From Actinobacillus suis ATCC 33415 (GTDB taxonomy: Bacteria > Pseudomonadota > Gammaproteobacteria > Enterobacterales > Pasteurellaceae), in NCBI RefSeq assembly GCF_000739435.1, contig NZ_CP009159.1:1860001-1924000 (forward strand): a stretch of 64,000 nucleotides of DNA, written 5' to 3'. Of the stretch, positions 61,905 to 64,000 are shown one piece after another. Each line of letters starts with the position of its first letter. Position 1 is the stretch's first letter. The translations under genes and the position numbers were made by a program. The notes under the pieces are model-generated. The model was given only the letters and a program-made list of their open reading frames with translations. It did no database searches and was not told where the DNA came from.

Positions 61905-61999
61905 TGGCGGAAGTGAATGGGAGTCGAACCCACCCAAGAACGCTGGCGTCCTCAACAGGATTTGAAGTCCTGTCGCCTCACCGGAGACGACTCACTTCC
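61905..61999 (-). tRNA. selC: tRNA-Sec (anticodon TCA)
   Basis: The 95-base gene reads GGAAGTGAGTCGTCTCCGG at its 5' end, has anticodon loop CTTCAAA, a long variable arm, T-arm GGTTCGACTCC and an encoded CCA. The eight-base acceptor and long extra arm are the selenocysteine tRNA hallmarks, and the sequence follows E. coli selC closely. selA and selB lie immediately downstream on the opposite strand. Confidence 0.97.
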
Positions 62000-62068
62000 A
62001 TGGAAAAAGTAGCGGTATTCTACTTTATTTATTAAAATTGTTCAAAATCCTCCTATTCTTTTTTGATT

Positions 62069-63454
62069 ATGCAAGCATTATTTCGACTCATTCCCTCAAT
62101 GGATAAATTGATAAAAAGCCCGCAAGGTACTGATTTAATTCATCAATTTGGGCATCACGCCTTCGTCACACAGGCGAGATCCTTTATTGAAGAAGCACGA
62201 CAGCAAATTGTCAAAAACCAAATGTTGCCAGCTTTTCTACAAGACGAGTCTGCGCTGTTTGCGCTGATTGAAGCGAATTTACAAGCTATGCGCCAGCCGC
62301 AAATCAAAAAAGTATTCAATCTGACCGGTACGGTGCTGCATACCAATTTAGGCAGAGGATTATGGTCGGAATCTGCTATTACTGCGGCAACCGATGCAAT
62401 GCGTCATAACGTTGCCTTAGAATTCGATATTGAGCAAGGTCAGCGTTCCCATCGAGATAATGCTGTTTCCGCCTTAATTTCACAACTCACCGGTGCTGAA
62501 GCCGCTTGCGTTGTGAATAATAATGCGGCAGCGGTGTTACTCATGCTCGCTACATTTGCCCAGGGCAAAGAAGTGATTGTATCACGGGGAGAATTGGTGG
62601 AAATCGGCGGTGCATTCCGCATTCCGGATATTATGCAACAAGCCGGGTGCAAACTAGTGGAAGTCGGTACGACTAACCGTACTCATTTAAGAGATTATCG
62701 CAATGCGATTACTGAAAATACCGCCTTGTTAATGAAAGTACACACCAGTAACTATCAGATTCAAGGATTCACAAGCAGCGTCTCCGAAGAAGAATTAGTC
62801 GAACTGGGTAAAGCATTTAATTTACCGGTTATCAGTGATTTAGGCAGCGGCTCATTAACCGATATGACGCTGCTTCACTTACCTGCAGAGCCGATGGTGC
62901 AACAAAAAGTGGCTGCCGGCGTTGATTTAGTGTCGTTTTCCGGTGATAAGTTACTGGGCGGCCCTCAAGCCGGTATTATTGTCGGCAAACAAGCTCAAAT
63001 CGCCGCATTACAAGCGCACCCGCTCAAACGCGTGCTACGTTGCGATAAAGTGATCTTATCGGCACTGGAAGCCACATTGCGCCACTATTTATTTCCAGAA
63101 AAATTAGCGGATGAATTACCTACGTTACATTTGCTCACGCAGCCGCTTTATGTATTAAAAGTTAAGGCGGAACAATTAAAACAAGCGCTAAGTAAGTATT
63201 TGACCTCGAATTTTAACGTGCAAATTGAGGAGAGTGTCGCCCAAATCGGCAGCGGCGCACTTCCGACCGAAACCTTACCTTCAATCGCTCTCACGATTAG
63301 CGCCGATAAACAAAGCGACTTATTAGCATTAGAGCAACGCTTTAAAGCCTTTAGTTGCCCAATTATTGGGCGTTTTGCACAGCAGAAGTTTTGGTTAGAT
63401 TTGAGATCGGTTACGCAGTTTGAGCAATTAATTACCATGTTGGAGAAAGAATGA
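62069..63454 (+). CDS. selA: L-seryl-tRNA(Sec) selenium transferase
   Basis: SelA converts Ser-tRNA(Sec) to Sec-tRNA(Sec) with selenophosphate. The 461-residue PLP enzyme contains [50 protein letters not shown] and the PLP Lys in [17 protein letters not shown] prefer the ATG at 62069 over the TTG at 62063; no good ribosome site precedes either. It overlaps selB by four bases. Confidence 0.96.
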   Translation: MQALFRLIPSMDKLIKSPQGTDLIHQFGHHAFVTQARSFIEEARQQIVKNQMLPAFLQDESALFALIEANLQAMRQPQIKKVFNLTGTVLHTNLGRGLWSESAITAATDAMRHNVALEFDIEQGQRSHRDNAVSALISQLTGAEAACVVNNNAAAVLLMLATFAQGKEVIVSRGELVEIGGAFRIPDIMQQAGCKLVEVGTTNRTHLRDYRNAITENTALLMKVHTSNYQIQGFTSSVSEEELVELGKAFNLPVISDLGSGSLTDMTLLHLPAEPMVQQKVAAGVDLVSFSGDKLLGGPQAGIIVGKQAQIAALQAHPLKRVLRCDKVILSALEATLRHYLFPEKLADELPTLHLLTQPLYVLKVKAEQLKQALSKYLTSNFNVQIEESVAQIGSGALPTETLPSIALTISADKQSDLLALEQRFKAFSCPIIGRFAQQKFWLDLRSVTQFEQLITMLEKE

Positions 63455-64000
63455 TTATTGTCACGGCAGGCCATGTCGATCATGGCAAAAGTGCCCTTTT
63501 GCATGCTATCACCGGCACTCACACCGCCCATTTACCGGAAGAAAAAAAGCGTGGCTTAACCATTGATTTAGGCTACGCTTATTTGCCGATACACACAGAT
63601 TCAAACCAAACCGATACGCTTGGTTTTATTGACGTGCCGGGTCACCAAAAATTTTTATCGAATATGTTGGCAGGATTAGGCGGTGTAGAACATGCTCTGT
63701 TAGTCGTTTCGGCGGAAGAAGGGATTAAACCGCAAACGCTTGAACATTTTGAAATTCTTAACTTGCTGAATTTCAAGCATATTATGGTGGTATTAACCAA
63801 AGCGGATAAGGTTGAACCGGCGCAAATTGATCTGCTTATTTCGCAGATCAAGCAACAATTACCTTCGCTCAATAGCGCACCTTTTTTTGTGACTTCTTGT
63901 ATAACAGGTGCCGGCATTGCCGAATTAAAAGCATATTTAATTGCGCAAAACCGACAAGTGACGAATAACCAGCCGTTTCGTTATGTTATCGACCGTGTGT
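63451..64000 (+). CDS. selB: Selenocysteine-specific elongation factor, N-terminal part (runs off window)
   Basis: SelB brings Sec-tRNA(Sec) to UGA codons marked by a SECIS element. The visible 183 residues begin [20 protein letters not shown] with the G1 loop at about 7-14, then [11 protein letters not shown]3 DVPGHQ and G4 TKADK. The frame is still open at the window edge. ATGA overlap with selA indicates one operon. Together with selC this gives three components of the selenocysteine machinery in 2 kb. Confidence 0.96.
   Translation, partial: MIIVTAGHVDHGKSALLHAITGTHTAHLPEEKKRGLTIDLGYAYLPIHTDSNQTDTLGFIDVPGHQKFLSNMLAGLGGVEHALLVVSAEEGIKPQTLEHFEILNLLNFKHIMVVLTKADKVEPAQIDLLISQIKQQLPSLNSAPFFVTSCITGAGIAELKAYLIAQNRQVTNNQPFRYVIDRV

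Overview
The window is chromosomal DNA from a Pasteurellaceae bacterium, most likely the Actinobacillus pleuropneumoniae group (A. pleuropneumoniae, A. suis, A. lignieresii). The main clue is the DNA uptake signal core ACAAGCGGTC, the variant of the Actinobacillus/Mannheimia branch. It recurs across the window, often as inverted pairs at the ends of genes. Gene content agrees: a Sxy competence regulator, an MtsZ-type sulfoxide reductase, and H. influenzae-like gene neighbourhoods.

Layout. 1-10 kb: the 3' part of ppsA with its regulator ppsR, rpoZ, an unusually short spoT, menB, mrcB, a zinc-independent L36/L31 pair on the minus strand, rpe and acpP. 10-13 kb: three identical tRNA-Lys genes, then mltG-tmk-holB. 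13.06-19.15 kb: an AT-rich island with no uptake-signal core. It carries a MipA/OmpV-like outer-membrane protein, macA-macB, an insertion sequence whose transposase start is out of frame, and a decayed relative of that transposase. It sits between holB and the tatD-type gene ycfH, which normally ends the mltG-tmk-holB operon. 19-24.7 kb: ycfH, a DUF1523 gene, lpxH, a glycosyltransferase, a YbaN-like gene, xerC, a small unknown gene and bioC. 24.8-30.4 kb (minus strand): glyQ and glyS separated by a tightly packed cassette of DUF1349, a YhcG-type PDDEXK nuclease and DUF3825.

30.5-34.3 kb: a one-haem cytochrome, an MtsZ/TorZ molybdoenzyme and its TorD chaperone. 34.3-39.7 kb (minus strand): a probably Fur-controlled iron ABC system with two paralogous binding proteins, one permease, one ATPase and an embedded pseudoazurin, followed by an ATP-grasp enzyme. 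40-41.1 kb: the ribosomal oxygenase roxA. 41.3-43.3 kb: rpsP-rimM-trmD-rplS. 43.6-57.3 kb: the alpha, spc and S10 ribosomal protein operons, all on the minus strand, with recognisable promoters, leader structures and terminators. 57.7-64 kb: sxy, rpsT, murJ, an MFS transporter, tRNA-Sec (selC), selA and the 5' part of selB.

Most of the window is core housekeeping DNA. The parts that merit a second look are the holB/ycfH island, the glyQ/glyS cassette, the domain-deleted SpoT, the iron/pseudoazurin operon, the one-haem cytochrome, and several structured leaders and palindromes around rpsT, sxy and rpsP. No CRISPR array, rRNA gene or intact prophage was seen. All functions come from reading translated sequence and remembered family features; no database search was run.
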